34,668 bases of DNA, from the IMG/VR virus record IMGVR_UViG_3300048672_000514, positions 1 through 34,668 of that record. The stretch is one strand, 5' to 3'. This stretch comes from a virus. The notes below the pieces were generated by a model. That model did no database searches. It worked only from the letters and a program-made list of their open reading frames with translations, and was not told where the DNA came from. Position 1 is the stretch's first letter; each line of letters begins with the position of its first letter. Below are positions 24,671 to 33,691 of this stretch, one piece after another. Both the position numbers and the translations under genes were made by a program.

Positions 24671-26247
24671 CACCTTACTCCTGCTTGCATTGTTGTAATC
24701 TGCACATTCACTAAGTGGAAGTCCCCTCTGAACTCTACATTATGCTGTAAAGCTGAAATTCTACAAGGATAGTGACCATCCACGGCTGGAGGAAGAACTA
24801 CCTGTGCGCCCAAAGTGACGGCATCCATGGAGGGCAAATCTAGCACGGTGATAGGACGACCTCCTGAATCCGCCTTGACTTCCATGAGAGTAGATACAGT
24901 ATCCCGTGTGAAAGAAATACCTCCAATCAGCAGACTTGCTTTGTAGTGGGCTGGGTTGAAAACTGCTGTATCTGTACTATCTATGATTGACAATTTCCCT
25001 GATTCCGCAAGAAACATCAGAGAGTTATCTCGCGCAGGCATACCAACTGCCATCGTAGGAGCGATGCTTACATAAGCATGAGGCAACCGTAATTTCCCCC
25101 ATCGCTGTAAAGCAACATCATATACAAGGGCGTAGGTGAATGCAGTAGCTATAGCTAGACCGTAGCTGATAACGAAATAGCGAGAGCCTACACGCTGCAT
25201 CCGATAGCGCAGTTGCGCAGGAGTTGCTGTAATTGTCAGACCTGTATGTTCTTCAAGGATGCCAGCATTTAGAAAATCCCAGACTTCTGGAAAGACTACT
25301 TCTGTACCTTGAGCACTCATACGAACAAACCCGGAAGCAGTCGCAGCGTAGTTGAAAGCATCAGTGTAAGAATGAACTGCACCTTCTGCATCCATCAAAC
25401 CTGTACTGCCTGCAATGTCTTTGAAAATCCAAGGGAACTGAGAATTCCCAGAGAATGTAGCAGATATTGCCCCAGTTGTCGTGTAAATAATGAACCCATT
25501 ATACGAACGATAACAAGCAATAATGGAAGAATCCAGCCCTGAGGGGCTACCGAAACCTGCGCCTGTTATAAGAGAGGGAACAAAATCCAAGGGGTCTGCT
25601 GGATTTGACCAGTAGATAAGATTCTCGCTATAGAAAATCATATAATCCCCAAACACCAAAGCACCAATGATTGGCTTTTGCGTAGGTGCTCCGCCTATCA
25701 AGACACTTGAGGGCACTCTATCTACAAAAGCAGATATTGTATCCCACTCACACATACTCTGCTCCGGCAAGAAAATGAAAGTCCTGCCACGCAGATGCAA
25801 TAAGATTGGCAACTTATCTCTGTTCCCTGTCACCTGAGTTCCAGCTCCAGGCGAGCCTACAGCATAAAGGGCAGGCTGCCATGCTTCTGCCATGGAAGTA
25901 AATCTTTTAAAAAAGACCGGACGTAAGACCCCTGATTTTGCTGACATGAATCCGGCTGGGCTTAACTTTCCCGGTACTGTATCATATAGCATTGTATTCT
26001 GGTATTCTACGCAAGGTACCGCCAGTACAACATTGGAAGGAATGTCATTGAATGTGACACTCTGCATACCATCGAAGGTAGGCATAACATTCTGGCAGAA
26101 TGTCACCTTAGGGCGCATCTTGCTGTATGGTTGCTGCGCGGATTGCTGTGTAATATCGTTTCCTGGGATGACAACTGTACGCCCAGCATAGGCACGAAGC
26201 AGAGGAAAATCAGCACTCTGCAAATTTAGTCTGTAGATATGTTGCAT
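24670..26247 (-). CDS. Putative tail nozzle/tail tube protein, 525 aa
   Basis: The protein is beta-rich throughout, with repeated strand-turn units such as GRTFIFLPEQSMCEWD and GDYMIFYSENLIYWSN that suggest beta-propeller blades, as in T7 gp12 or P22 gp10 tail proteins. There is no enzymatic motif. The gene lies after the adaptor candidate and before the fibre-like and ejection genes, the usual place for the nozzle. The start has a weak AAGGGG site. The family call rests on fold pattern and order. Confidence 0.65.
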   Translation of the reverse strand: MQHIYRLNLQSADFPLLRAYAGRTVVIPGNDITQQSAQQPYSKMRPKVTFCQNVMPTFDGMQSVTFNDIPSNVVLAVPCVEYQNTMLYDTVPGKLSPAGFMSAKSGVLRPVFFKRFTSMAEAWQPALYAVGSPGAGTQVTGNRDKLPILLHLRGRTFIFLPEQSMCEWDTISAFVDRVPSSVLIGGAPTQKPIIGALVFGDYMIFYSENLIYWSNPADPLDFVPSLITGAGFGSPSGLDSSIIACYRSYNGFIIYTTTGAISATFSGNSQFPWIFKDIAGSTGLMDAEGAVHSYTDAFNYAATASGFVRMSAQGTEVVFPEVWDFLNAGILEEHTGLTITATPAQLRYRMQRVGSRYFVISYGLAIATAFTYALVYDVALQRWGKLRLPHAYVSIAPTMAVGMPARDNSLMFLAESGKLSIIDSTDTAVFNPAHYKASLLIGGISFTRDTVSTLMEVKADSGGRPITVLDLPSMDAVTLGAQVVLPPAVDGHYPCRISALQHNVEFRGDFHLVNVQITTMQAGVR

Positions 26248-26250
26248 ATA

Positions 26251-26478
26251 CTACCCCTTATCATTGCAATTGCAGCGTCTCCGTAATTCTGCACATTCAT
26301 TCTTGCTAACTTTGTGCGCGTATTCGCTGCTCATAACTGTTATGGATGTTGTAAGGTTTGCTATGGCTTCACGGAACTCTTTCCCTTCTGCGCGCAGAGC
26401 GCGAACTTCCCAGAGTTGAATACCCCAAAGTACAGCTAACATTGCCACTAGAGCATTAAGCAAAAAATGTTCGTCCAT
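26251..26478 (-). CDS. Small membrane protein, 75 aa
   Basis: One hydrophobic segment (residues about 5-22) is followed by a charged helix (residues 26-60) and a Cys-rich end (CAELRRRCNC). An N-terminal anchor plus coiled-coil tail is the plan of an inner-membrane spanin, and single-span holins can also look like this. No lysis gene is recognisable elsewhere, so this is one candidate. It could equally be a minor virion protein. Its ribosome site (TAGGAAA) is weak. Confidence 0.6.
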   Translation of the reverse strand: MDEHFLLNALVAMLAVLWGIQLWEVRALRAEGKEFREAIANLTTSITVMSSEYAHKVSKNECAELRRRCNCNDKG

Positions 26479-26486
26479 GTTATTTC

Positions 26487-27086
26487 CTATCTGATTTGTC
26501 CATTTAAATAATTATTGCGCAAACTAAGAGCTGCTTGTTGTGCCTGCTGCGAGAAATGCTGTTGCAACTCAGCATTCCCTGTCATACGGAATAGGTATGC
26601 TGCAGCTTCCAGAATAATTGCATAAGGCTCCAAATTAGCAATCCAGGAGCTATAACTAACTTCAGGCAACAGCACCGGATTAGCATAGTACCCAATTGCA
26701 AGAGAGGAAACTGCTGTAGAACTCTTAATGTTCAAATTAGTTCCAGCCAGCCACCAAATGTCAAGAATTTCCACCCCGTAGGAATCAGAAAGCATCCGTG
26801 GATTGGAGGGAGTGAAGAGTTTAGGAAGGATTGTAGGTGTAGCTGCACCTGACGTATCTCGTATGTAAGAGATACCCTTCATCGTTGGAAGACTTAGGGA
26901 GGTGTTGATTACAACATTCACAGCAGAAGGAGCTACGGGGTAAGTAAGTTCCACCAAGTCCCTCGCAAAATTATCCATAGAATGGAGTTTAGCCGTAGCC
27001 ATGCGAAGGGCAGATTTAGTTTCTGCAATCAAATCTGGGCGGTTTGTGATTGTATATACTTCTAGCAGCATATCTGCGAATAACAT
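26487..27086 (-). CDS. Putative head-tail adaptor (tail tubular A-like), 199 aa
   Basis: The helical N-terminus (ITNRPDLIAETKSALRMATA region, residues 13-33), a central beta-rich stretch and a helical end of about 50 residues match the plan and length of T7 gp11 (196 aa) and related adaptors that join portal and tail. Position after the capsid genes and before the nozzle candidate agrees. AGGAGG lies five bases before the ATG. The family call is by layout. Confidence 0.65.
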   Translation of the reverse strand: MLFADMLLEVYTITNRPDLIAETKSALRMATAKLHSMDNFARDLVELTYPVAPSAVNVVINTSLSLPTMKGISYIRDTSGAATPTILPKLFTPSNPRMLSDSYGVEILDIWWLAGTNLNIKSSTAVSSLAIGYYANPVLLPEVSYSSWIANLEPYAIILEAAAYLFRMTGNAELQQHFSQQAQQAALSLRNNYLNGQIR

Positions 27087-27115
27087 TTCGACCTCCTGAG
27101 TTAATAATCTTTAAT

Positions 27116-27138
27116 GATGCCTCTTTGAGGGAGGCATC
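27116..27138 (-). terminator. Hairpin downstream of the capsid genes
   Basis: GATGCCTC and GAGGCATC pair over an 8-bp stem with a seven-base loop in the 63-base gap between two virion genes. Read on the - strand it is followed by ATTAAAGATTATT, too mixed for a strong terminator. A leaky stop or mRNA-end stabiliser here would raise capsid expression over tail genes. Confidence 0.5.
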
Positions 27139-27149
27139 AGAACAGATTA

Positions 27150-27344
27150 CTACGCTGCCTGTTCTACAGTTTTAACTTCTTCGTAGTAGCCCAAGCGAAC
27201 CATGTCACGCAGTTCTGTAATTTCTTTTGCGTTGGATGTAGCATACAAACCATCCACACCAAAGAAACCTTCGTGACCATCGCTGAAAACGAAACGGGAA
27301 GAAGGTACTGATGTTTTGAAAATAACAACTGGGGTTGCTGCCAT
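27150..27344 (-). CDS. Small head-region protein, 64 aa
   Basis: The product has a beta strand pair (FVFSDGHEGFF) followed by LYATSNAKEITELRDMV and a short helix. Small proteins with this word order often sit directly after the capsid gene in tailed phages, but their role is not clear to me; a head-completion or capsid-associated function is possible. TAGGAGA is seven bases ahead of the ATG, and only 12 bases separate it from the capsid stop. Confidence 0.7.
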   Translation of the reverse strand: MAATPVVIFKTSVPSSRFVFSDGHEGFFGVDGLYATSNAKEITELRDMVRLGYYEEVKTVEQAA

Positions 27345-27356
27345 GATTTTCTCCTA

Positions 27357-28574
27357 TTAACCCAATGCGCCAGCAGTCAAATTAGTGACAACTGCATTGG
27401 CTGCTGCATTCTTGAACATTGCGGTGCATTCTGTTGTGTATGTACCACCCATACCGTCGATACCATTGTCAACTTGGTAGCCACGATTCAGACGAGGGTC
27501 GTTAAACATCAACACTTCTGTCTGCTTGCCACCCAAGTATGCAATATTGAAACTTGGAATATCACACACAATCATCATCTTCTGACGAGCCAAACCACCA
27601 CCTGTCAACAATGGATGTTCCATCAAACGAATGTCACCACGAGGCAAGCGCAAAGTTGTGAAGCGCAGACCAAAGTCATTGCGTTCGGGCAACAATTGGT
27701 AATTACCATTCAAGCGACCAATCTGGTTGATTACGTTGAATGCAGTCTTACCTACGAAGGCGATACGCTCGCTACCACCACTCAGGTCGGATTGAGTATC
27801 AAACACAGGGTCAATCATTGCTTGCAACTGAGTGAAGTTGGTTGTAGCTGCTGCGATGGTGTAGTTCGCAGGTGCCAGTTTCTTGACGGTGGATACAATA
27901 CCATCCATTGTAGTCAAGCGTTGACCGTTTACAGTTTGTGCAACTGCTGCACGTTCACCAAACAGCAAAGCATTTTCAATGTCAATTGCGTGCAACAAAG
28001 CTGCATCCCGCTTGTTTTCTGCTGCCATACCCTCGCCTGCATTCATCACCAATTGCTGCATGGTACGAGATACCGCGAAAGAGTTGCGGAAAATCTGAGT
28101 TTCATTCTGAACTTCAACCATCTGGATGGCGGAAGCTACAGGACGCAGCGAGCCTTGTTCCTGCGCATTACCACTGGAGCGAGCAGCTACACCAATGGCG
28201 ATAGCAGCAGCAGGAGTCCAGCCAGTAGCGCGAGCAACTGTCAAGGTTGTGGGGGAGTTGACAGCCATTACACGCATCTGTTCACCAGTTGTATCCACCT
28301 GCAACAACATACCTGGGATAATGTCAACTGTGGAAGCAACTGTCAGCAAGGTGTCTGTAGCCAAAGCGGCTACTGTCAATGTGACGCTGGCAATAACCAA
28401 AGTCTTACTCAGATAACCGTGAACTGTATTGATTGCAGTTTCTGGTTTCATTTCCCCTGTCATTGCGAACAGAGGGGAACTACCACCGGGGGCGATGCGC
28501 AGAATGGCTGCGGCTAATGAAGGCTTGATTGCATTTGCTGGAACCGAAGCCTGACCATACATACCTAAAGGCAT
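27357..28574 (-). CDS. Major capsid protein (SU10/DUF5309-like, HK97 fold)
   Basis: This 405-aa protein should form the icosahedral shell. The region NETQIFRNSFAVSRT (about residues 156-170) and the following helix with KRDAALLHAIDIENALL are characteristic of the SU10-type HK97-fold capsid proteins. An insert of alternating strands (residues about 55-110, VTLTVAALATDTLLTV and following) precedes that core and may form a surface or N-arm domain. Placement between decoration/scaffold genes and tail genes is canonical. AGGAG lies seven to eight bases ahead. A long opposite-strand frame is a shadow. Confidence 0.9.
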   Translation of the reverse strand: MPLGMYGQASVPANAIKPSLAAAILRIAPGGSSPLFAMTGEMKPETAINTVHGYLSKTLVIASVTLTVAALATDTLLTVASTVDIIPGMLLQVDTTGEQMRVMAVNSPTTLTVARATGWTPAAAIAIGVAARSSGNAQEQGSLRPVASAIQMVEVQNETQIFRNSFAVSRTMQQLVMNAGEGMAAENKRDAALLHAIDIENALLFGERAAVAQTVNGQRLTTMDGIVSTVKKLAPANYTIAAATTNFTQLQAMIDPVFDTQSDLSGGSERIAFVGKTAFNVINQIGRLNGNYQLLPERNDFGLRFTTLRLPRGDIRLMEHPLLTGGGLARQKMMIVCDIPSFNIAYLGGKQTEVLMFNDPRLNRGYQVDNGIDGMGGTYTTECTAMFKNAAANAVVTNLTAGALG

Positions 28575-28607
28575 AATATACTCCTAGTTAATTGTTTGTT
28601 AAGCTGA

Positions 28608-29366
28608 CTAGATAATCAGCACAGCCCATGTAGCGGCTGCTGTACGCGAAATGCGCAAAGTGACTGCAGAATTTGCAGGCACGACAGTGACAGAACCTGC
28701 GAGGATTGTGAACCCTACACCCGGCGCAATAGTCATCGCCACAGCGGACAGGTTGTTCAACTTCATGCTGTAGCGGATACCACCACCTACAAGTTGCTTG
28801 GGATGCATAGCTGCATCCATCAAAGCCCCGGTAGGCAAAGTGTCTGTGAACGCTACTGTCGGACCGCTGCGGTCATACTCATACGCCATAAGTTCCGCAC
28901 CTGTGAATACACCACCAGCGGTTGCAGTATCTGTGACGACAGCGGGCAGAGGAAGTTTCGGGGCTACCATAGCATCAGCAGACCAAGAAGCTACGCCCAG
29001 TTTGGTAATACGTACCCAAGTGCCACCTGCAATAATCTGCAAAGGCGCAGGAGTTGCAAAACCTACACCAGGGTTGATTGTCCACAGATAATCAGTGTGA
29101 TTCATGAACTGAACTACCCAGCTATCACCAATAGCTACGTCAGGCATTGCAGCATCCATAGCTGCGCCTGTAGGAAGCGTATCAATGAAAGCGGAGGCAA
29201 TTACAGCATCACGCGTATAGACATTGCACAGCAATTCTGCTGGAGTAATGGTATTACCGACTGGGTTAACATCCAGCACAGAACGCAGCACTACAGGAGT
29301 AGCAGTGGAAAATAAAGCCTCCTGCTGCATACTACCGTTAGCAAAAACAATATTACTTTTTGGCAT
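28608..29366 (-). CDS. Putative decoration protein with duplicated domain, 252 aa
   Basis: Two similar domains are joined in tandem (about residues 40-131 and 154-252). Both contain DTLPTGA-x-MDAAM (62-74 and 175-187) and PGVGF (99-103 and 215-219), and both end in strands followed by a tryptophan (ASWSA, ATWAV). The protein is beta-rich and soluble. Its location just before the capsid gene suggests a capsid-stabilising or surface protein. AAGGAC precedes the ATG. The exact role is inferred from position. Confidence 0.7.
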   Translation of the reverse strand: MPKSNIVFANGSMQQEALFSTATPVVLRSVLDVNPVGNTITPAELLCNVYTRDAVIASAFIDTLPTGAAMDAAMPDVAIGDSWVVQFMNHTDYLWTINPGVGFATPAPLQIIAGGTWVRITKLGVASWSADAMVAPKLPLPAVVTDTATAGGVFTGAELMAYEYDRSGPTVAFTDTLPTGALMDAAMHPKQLVGGGIRYSMKLNNLSAVAMTIAPGVGFTILAGSVTVVPANSAVTLRISRTAAATWAVLII

Positions 29367-29368
29367 TT

Positions 29369-30031
29369 TTATTGTCCTTCCATTAAGAATGAGAAATCAG
29401 TAGAACCCTTAGAGCCTTGTGCAGGTTCAGCAGGAACCGCTGCTTGTGGGGTCATTCTCTTCGCCAGTTCCTGCATGTACACTTGGGTACGTTGTGCAAC
29501 TTCGGCAGCAGAGATATGTGGGTCAGATTCCGCAATCTGTTGCTGGATTGCTGTAATCATTGGTTTGAAAGTTGGGTCTGCAAATTTAGAATCTGCTGCC
29601 AGTTGCTCAGCAGATGCAAAGTTGCGGAATTGCCCAGGCAATTGGGCTTGGAAATCTTCCATCTGCTTCTTCACTGTTGCTTCTGTAAGTTTGGAAGAAG
29701 CAAGCAAAGCTTCAGTGAAACCTGCACGGGATGCTCCATTCAGAGCTGTACGCAAAGCTGCTTCATCGCCTTTCAGCGCAGCAGATAGCAAAGTAGGGTC
29801 AACCCCAGTTGTGAAATCTGCTTGGTCTGCAACTTGTTTGATTTGCTCACGTGTGATGCCAGTCAAGGGAGAACTTCCTTTTTGACTGCCTGTATTATTC
29901 CACAGATTAGCCATCCAATCAACCTCGGATTTCGGCTCTGCTGGCTTGCTAGTAGCAGGGGCTGCTGCCTGAGGTGCTGGTGCAGCGGCTGGTTTCTTTC
30001 CACCAAATAATTTGTCCATAATACCTGACAT
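29369..30031 (-). CDS. Putative scaffolding protein, 220 aa
   Basis: The protein has a low-complexity A/P-rich N-terminal region (residues 12-35), a helical charged middle and a C-terminal segment ending FLMEGQ. Composition, length and location between portal and capsid match phage scaffolds, which guide procapsid assembly and then leave. No protease motif is present. AAAGGAG is set eight bases before the ATG. The next gene's start lies two bases after its stop. Confidence 0.75.
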   Translation of the reverse strand: MSGIMDKLFGGKKPAAAPAPQAAAPATSKPAEPKSEVDWMANLWNNTGSQKGSSPLTGITREQIKQVADQADFTTGVDPTLLSAALKGDEAALRTALNGASRAGFTEALLASSKLTEATVKKQMEDFQAQLPGQFRNFASAEQLAADSKFADPTFKPMITAIQQQIAESDPHISAAEVAQRTQVYMQELAKRMTPQAAVPAEPAQGSKGSTDFSFLMEGQ

Positions 30032-30044
30032 GATTCTACTCCTT

Positions 30045-30266
30045 TTAGTTGAGAATTAAAGTTAATACGTCCAGCTTACCTGCCAGGTAAGCCTCTTCCT
30101 GCACAAAAGATTGAATATCCAGCGGATTCACTTTCAATTCAAGTTTATCTACGCATACCTGATGGCGTAAGTTTTGCAATTGTCTGCGTTGCACGTCTGT
30201 TAAGGAGAGACCTTGCTGCGTCTCCTCCTCAGTTAGATTGAATTTTTCAAACGGGTTGTCCTGCAT
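30045..30266 (-). CDS. Small helical protein, 73 aa
   Basis: The product is charged and helical, with a dimeric coiled-coil look (residues 10-60). Its first 20 bases lie within the end of the portal gene, and its ribosome site AAGGAG is embedded in the portal's CAACCT repeat. Small helical genes between portal and scaffold are frequent in podoviruses, often of unknown role. It may assist portal or scaffold assembly. Confidence 0.7.
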   Translation of the reverse strand: MQDNPFEKFNLTEEETQQGLSLTDVQRRQLQNLRHQVCVDKLELKVNPLDIQSFVQEEAYLAGKLDVLTLILN

Positions 30267-32109
30267 TTGGCTCTCCTTGAGGTTGAGGTTGAGGTTGTTG
30301 CTGAGGTTGGATACGGAACTTATCCAAATCTTTCATCCCTTGAGTTTTCAAGTAGTACATCATGAATCCCACTACATCAAATTGCTGCTGCAATTGGGGA
30401 GAAGTACCAAAGATTTGTAGCACTGTCTGGAAAGTATCTGCCCCGATCAGTTTATCTACTGGCATCAATCCATCTGCAACCTTAAACACTAGGGCGCGTT
30501 TGCGCAACTCTAGGGGATTTACTTGAACTTCCATCCCCTTCTCACGGTTATACACAAGCTGCTCTTCTGCGTATTGCAAGATATTGAGAAGGAGGATTTG
30601 TTTTAAGGGAGTGAAAACCTGGGCTTCCAGAAATTGCGCCACAACTTGTAGCCGCATGTTTCCATTTGCCATAATGTTTTCAAACTCATGGCGCGTTTTA
30701 TTTCCCTTGACAAACTGACCTTGCTGTGCTTGGTTGATGCCATTAACTCTATCCCCAAAACCGGCAATAACTTGCATCTCTCCCAATGCTGCTCCACTCT
30801 GGTCATTGCGGAAAGGGAAAGCGTACACAGCATCCCCAATAGGTTGATGCCCATAAGCAGAGTTGCGTACAGGAATACGAGCTACGGGATTCTTAGTGTT
30901 GATATCAGCTTCATTGATACGTGAAGGGTCATAGAAGAATCTGTCCATGATACCTTGACGTTTTTCATGCAAGGAAGAATTAACCAAAGCAGACGCAACA
31001 TCTTGGAATGGCATTGCATTCTCTGCCAAACTCTTAGTTTGGTAGCGCAACATATCTTCCAATGGCTGTGCCACTAAGATAGGCAACCAATTATGCGCAT
31101 TGGTTTGGCGTTCAGCCAAGACCAAAGTTGTACCATTCACCAGGATAAACTTCCACACCTGAGGGGTATTGGATGCAGATACTTTCATGTCAAAGTCACT
31201 GGGCAGGATACGTGCATACAAGGTAATCACCTCATAAGTATCCTTATAATCCAAGTCACCAGACTTCTTCTCCTTCCACATAAGGAAGCTAAAGTCTGTA
31301 GGGTCGTTGCCGTTGCTTGAGGCAAATAGCTGGCGGTTGATTTCTGGGGTATAAAAGATGCCAGAATCAGAGCCTTGTGCTGCGAATATCTCAGACGCAG
31401 GAGAGGCAAGTCTCTCCCCTAAGTCATTCACAAGTTGCTTGAAGCGAATACGACCCATGCGCTCCACATAACCAGCGAACTCCCCACTCTTATGTACTTC
31501 TGCTGGTGGAACTGAGGAATCCCAGAAAGTGTTGTAGATATCCAAGGCTTTGATTGTATTCCCAGCCCAGAGAGTTTCTTTTGGTCGCCCAGTTTTGCGT
31601 CCTTTTGTAATATCCAAGTCCGAAGTTTCCACAGAGAATACTGATTCTTCTGTCCAGTTTACTTCCAGTGCCCCTAAGTTGTACTTAGCTGCAGAGCGGA
31701 AGAAAAGATTCAGCTCGCGTGACCAACCTCCGCGAATTCCGTGCTCTGCCATCAGAGTATCCATCATCAGCGCAGCATCAATGTTGTCTTTGTCCGCTAC
31801 AACAGGGAAAATAGGGGTCTCTGTGAGAAAGATATTGTGCAGAGTAGCTACAGCAGTCTCAATCTGAGGCATCACTACAGGCACAGTAATATCTTGGATG
31901 CGGCTCTTATCTCCGTAAGCGTTGGAGATAGCTGCCATTGTATGCTCATACCCCCAGTTCCCCTCCCGTGCGTAGGAAAGGTCAATGTTGCGCAAGCGAT
32001 TGCGCATTGTATCTTTATGGTGGGAGGATTGTGCGGCAGCCTTACAGAAAGTAGCGAGCTTTGCTCTCTCTACTTTCGAGGGCTTGAAAAATTTATTTAC
32101 TTCGGTCAT
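30247..32109 (-). CDS. Portal protein, 620 aa
   Basis: The protein forms the ring through which DNA is packaged and ejected. It is placed directly after the large terminase, has a typical length, and shows a long helical stem region (about residues 440-520) between mixed wing domains. The C-terminus ends in a Q/P repeat (about residues 598-612) coded by a six-base CAACCT tandem (about 30276-30310), which also contains the next gene's ribosome site. AGGAG lies eight bases ahead of the ATG, nine bases after the terminase stop. The call rests on context and general layout. Confidence 0.85.
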   Translation of the reverse strand: MTEVNKFFKPSKVERAKLATFCKAAAQSSHHKDTMRNRLRNIDLSYAREGNWGYEHTMAAISNAYGDKSRIQDITVPVVMPQIETAVATLHNIFLTETPIFPVVADKDNIDAALMMDTLMAEHGIRGGWSRELNLFFRSAAKYNLGALEVNWTEESVFSVETSDLDITKGRKTGRPKETLWAGNTIKALDIYNTFWDSSVPPAEVHKSGEFAGYVERMGRIRFKQLVNDLGERLASPASEIFAAQGSDSGIFYTPEINRQLFASSNGNDPTDFSFLMWKEKKSGDLDYKDTYEVITLYARILPSDFDMKVSASNTPQVWKFILVNGTTLVLAERQTNAHNWLPILVAQPLEDMLRYQTKSLAENAMPFQDVASALVNSSLHEKRQGIMDRFFYDPSRINEADINTKNPVARIPVRNSAYGHQPIGDAVYAFPFRNDQSGAALGEMQVIAGFGDRVNGINQAQQGQFVKGNKTRHEFENIMANGNMRLQVVAQFLEAQVFTPLKQILLLNILQYAEEQLVYNREKGMEVQVNPLELRKRALVFKVADGLMPVDKLIGADTFQTVLQIFGTSPQLQQQFDVVGFMMYYLKTQGMKDLDKFRIQPQQQPQPQPQGEPNAGQPV

Positions 32110-32118
32110 GGAAATCTC

Positions 32119-33588
32119 CTAAAAAGGTGAGTTATCTTCTAAATCCAGCACTCTTGCTCCGCTGTAAGTATCTGTGAATAGTGGAGAAGCTATAGCTCCC
32201 CAGAATTCTTGGATAACTTGGTAAGCATAAGCAAGCACATCCAGTATATCATCCTTGTTATCTCTCTTTAATGGATGCCAGTTGGAGAGTTGGTATATAA
32301 CTTCTGAGTGTACATCAGGAGAAAGCTGCAACTCCCCTTTAAGCATCTGGTTGAGGGCTTCACGGATGCGGTAATTCTTACTCCCTCGTGGCTGCAGCTC
32401 AGCAAAATTGATGCCAGCATAACCCAAAGTTGAAACTGCACGCTTAAACCAGAATAAGAGAGATTGCTGGTAGGCTACTGCCTCCACCGCTATGAGGGAG
32501 CAGCGAGTTTCTGACGCTAGGGACAGGGCAGAACTGATTAAATCCCCTGGAGTCCATTTACCTACTAGGAGTTTCATCAGGCAGGGCTTGCCATCACGCA
32601 CCTCAAAGTACCCAATAACAGAATCATCACTGGTAGTTTTGCTGCCAGCAGGGTCAATCACAATGAAATTTCCTAAGAATGGCTCTGCTAGAAGCTCAGG
32701 AGGAGCAGGAAGCAACTTGCCCAAGTCTATACCACTCTTGCCATTGGCAGTATCATCATTCAGAACCTCTGCCAGGAAGATGTCTCCCTTACCCAGGGCT
32801 ATGTCATTACGATATTCTTGCAGAAGTTGCTCTGTGCTCTGTAGCTCTTCCCATAAACTCTTGCCATCTGCGAGAATTCCACCAGCAATGAAGCTAATCC
32901 ACTCTGCATTCTTCTTCAAGATGCGCAGGATACTCCCTTGGAATGGGTACATATTTCCTACAAAGATGGTTGTGCAGCGTGCCTTGGAGGCAGCTTTCAT
33001 CAAAGTTCCTGTCATCCAAGTTAATAGCTGGTCGGAGATAACAGGGGATGCTGCTCCTTCCCAGTCTTGCATATCATCCATGAGGATAACATCTGGGCGT
33101 TTGTTCTTTCTGTTGCGTCCTCGAACACTCTTGCTCCCTGCGCCTACGGCGGCAAGGATAATGTTGCGCCCTTGAAAGGTGAAAACTTTCAGGGATTGTG
33201 TATCTTGCTGCAACCCAACCTTCCAGTCCCCGAAGAGGGCTAGAATGTTAGGTTCACTAAGCATATCATCTACATCACTGAGGATGGATTCAGCTAAGTC
33301 CGCTGTGCGCCCGACGATGAGAATGTAGTTCCTATCTGTGTGCAGGATGATATATAGGATGAGGAGCTTCATCACTGTTGTTTTTGCAAACCCACGGGGA
33401 AGACCTACAGCAAACTTGCTGAACCCTTTCGGATTCATTAGTTCTGTGGTAAGTAGCTGCCACAGTAACTTATAAAGTTCTGGAAAAGGGAACTCATACA
33501 AATCAGGGAGAGCCAGCATCGCCAGCGCATCCATGTTTTCTTTGGTTGCTTGTACGATTGGCACTCTCTCTAAGCCTACGACTGGCAT
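32119..33588 (-). CDS. terL: Terminase large subunit
   Basis: This 489-aa protein is the packaging ATPase and nuclease. The ATPase part shows a Walker A variant GLPRGFAKTT (K69), Walker B VILMDD (D171, D172) and the coupling region after GNMYPF. The RNase H-like nuclease part shows D312 in IVIDPAG, E369 in IAVEA and D446/D450 in KDDILDVLAYA, so all three acidic sites are intact. AAAGGAG eight bases upstream supports the ATG at 33588. The gene starts inside an overlapping small gene (33503-33691). Confidence 0.95.
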   Translation of the reverse strand: MPVVGLERVPIVQATKENMDALAMLALPDLYEFPFPELYKLLWQLLTTELMNPKGFSKFAVGLPRGFAKTTVMKLLILYIILHTDRNYILIVGRTADLAESILSDVDDMLSEPNILALFGDWKVGLQQDTQSLKVFTFQGRNIILAAVGAGSKSVRGRNRKNKRPDVILMDDMQDWEGAASPVISDQLLTWMTGTLMKAASKARCTTIFVGNMYPFQGSILRILKKNAEWISFIAGGILADGKSLWEELQSTEQLLQEYRNDIALGKGDIFLAEVLNDDTANGKSGIDLGKLLPAPPELLAEPFLGNFIVIDPAGSKTTSDDSVIGYFEVRDGKPCLMKLLVGKWTPGDLISSALSLASETRCSLIAVEAVAYQQSLLFWFKRAVSTLGYAGINFAELQPRGSKNYRIREALNQMLKGELQLSPDVHSEVIYQLSNWHPLKRDNKDDILDVLAYAYQVIQEFWGAIASPLFTDTYSGARVLDLEDNSPF

Positions 33589-33691
33589 CTTTCAGCTCCT
33601 TTGCTTTAGCGAGAAGGTCTGCGGCTCTTGCCTGGTCAGATTTCTTCTGGTGATATTCCGTAATTAACAACAATCTCTTTGCGTTGTCCAT
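33503..33691 (-). CDS. Small overlapping helical protein, 62 aa
   Basis: The frame begins 56 bases inside the small terminase gene and ends 86 bases inside the large terminase gene, both in other frames. It has AAAGGAG three to six bases before a double ATG. The product is basic and helical (AADLLAKAKELKDASRRLRE region). Its ribosome site and the gap it fills support expression, but the long overlap lowers confidence. It might help couple translation of the two terminase subunits. Confidence 0.5.
   Translation of the reverse strand: MDNAKRLLLITEYHQKKSDQARAADLLAKAKELKDASRRLRESANRTSNQRKHGCAGDAGSP

Noticed and set aside
27474-28517. 347-aa Cys/His-rich frame opposite the capsid gene
   Set aside because: It exists because of the biased codon use of the capsid gene; no ribosome site or recognisable fold.
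32492-33175. 227-aa frame opposite the large terminase gene
   Set aside because: Antisense shadow of a gene with all catalytic motifs intact.
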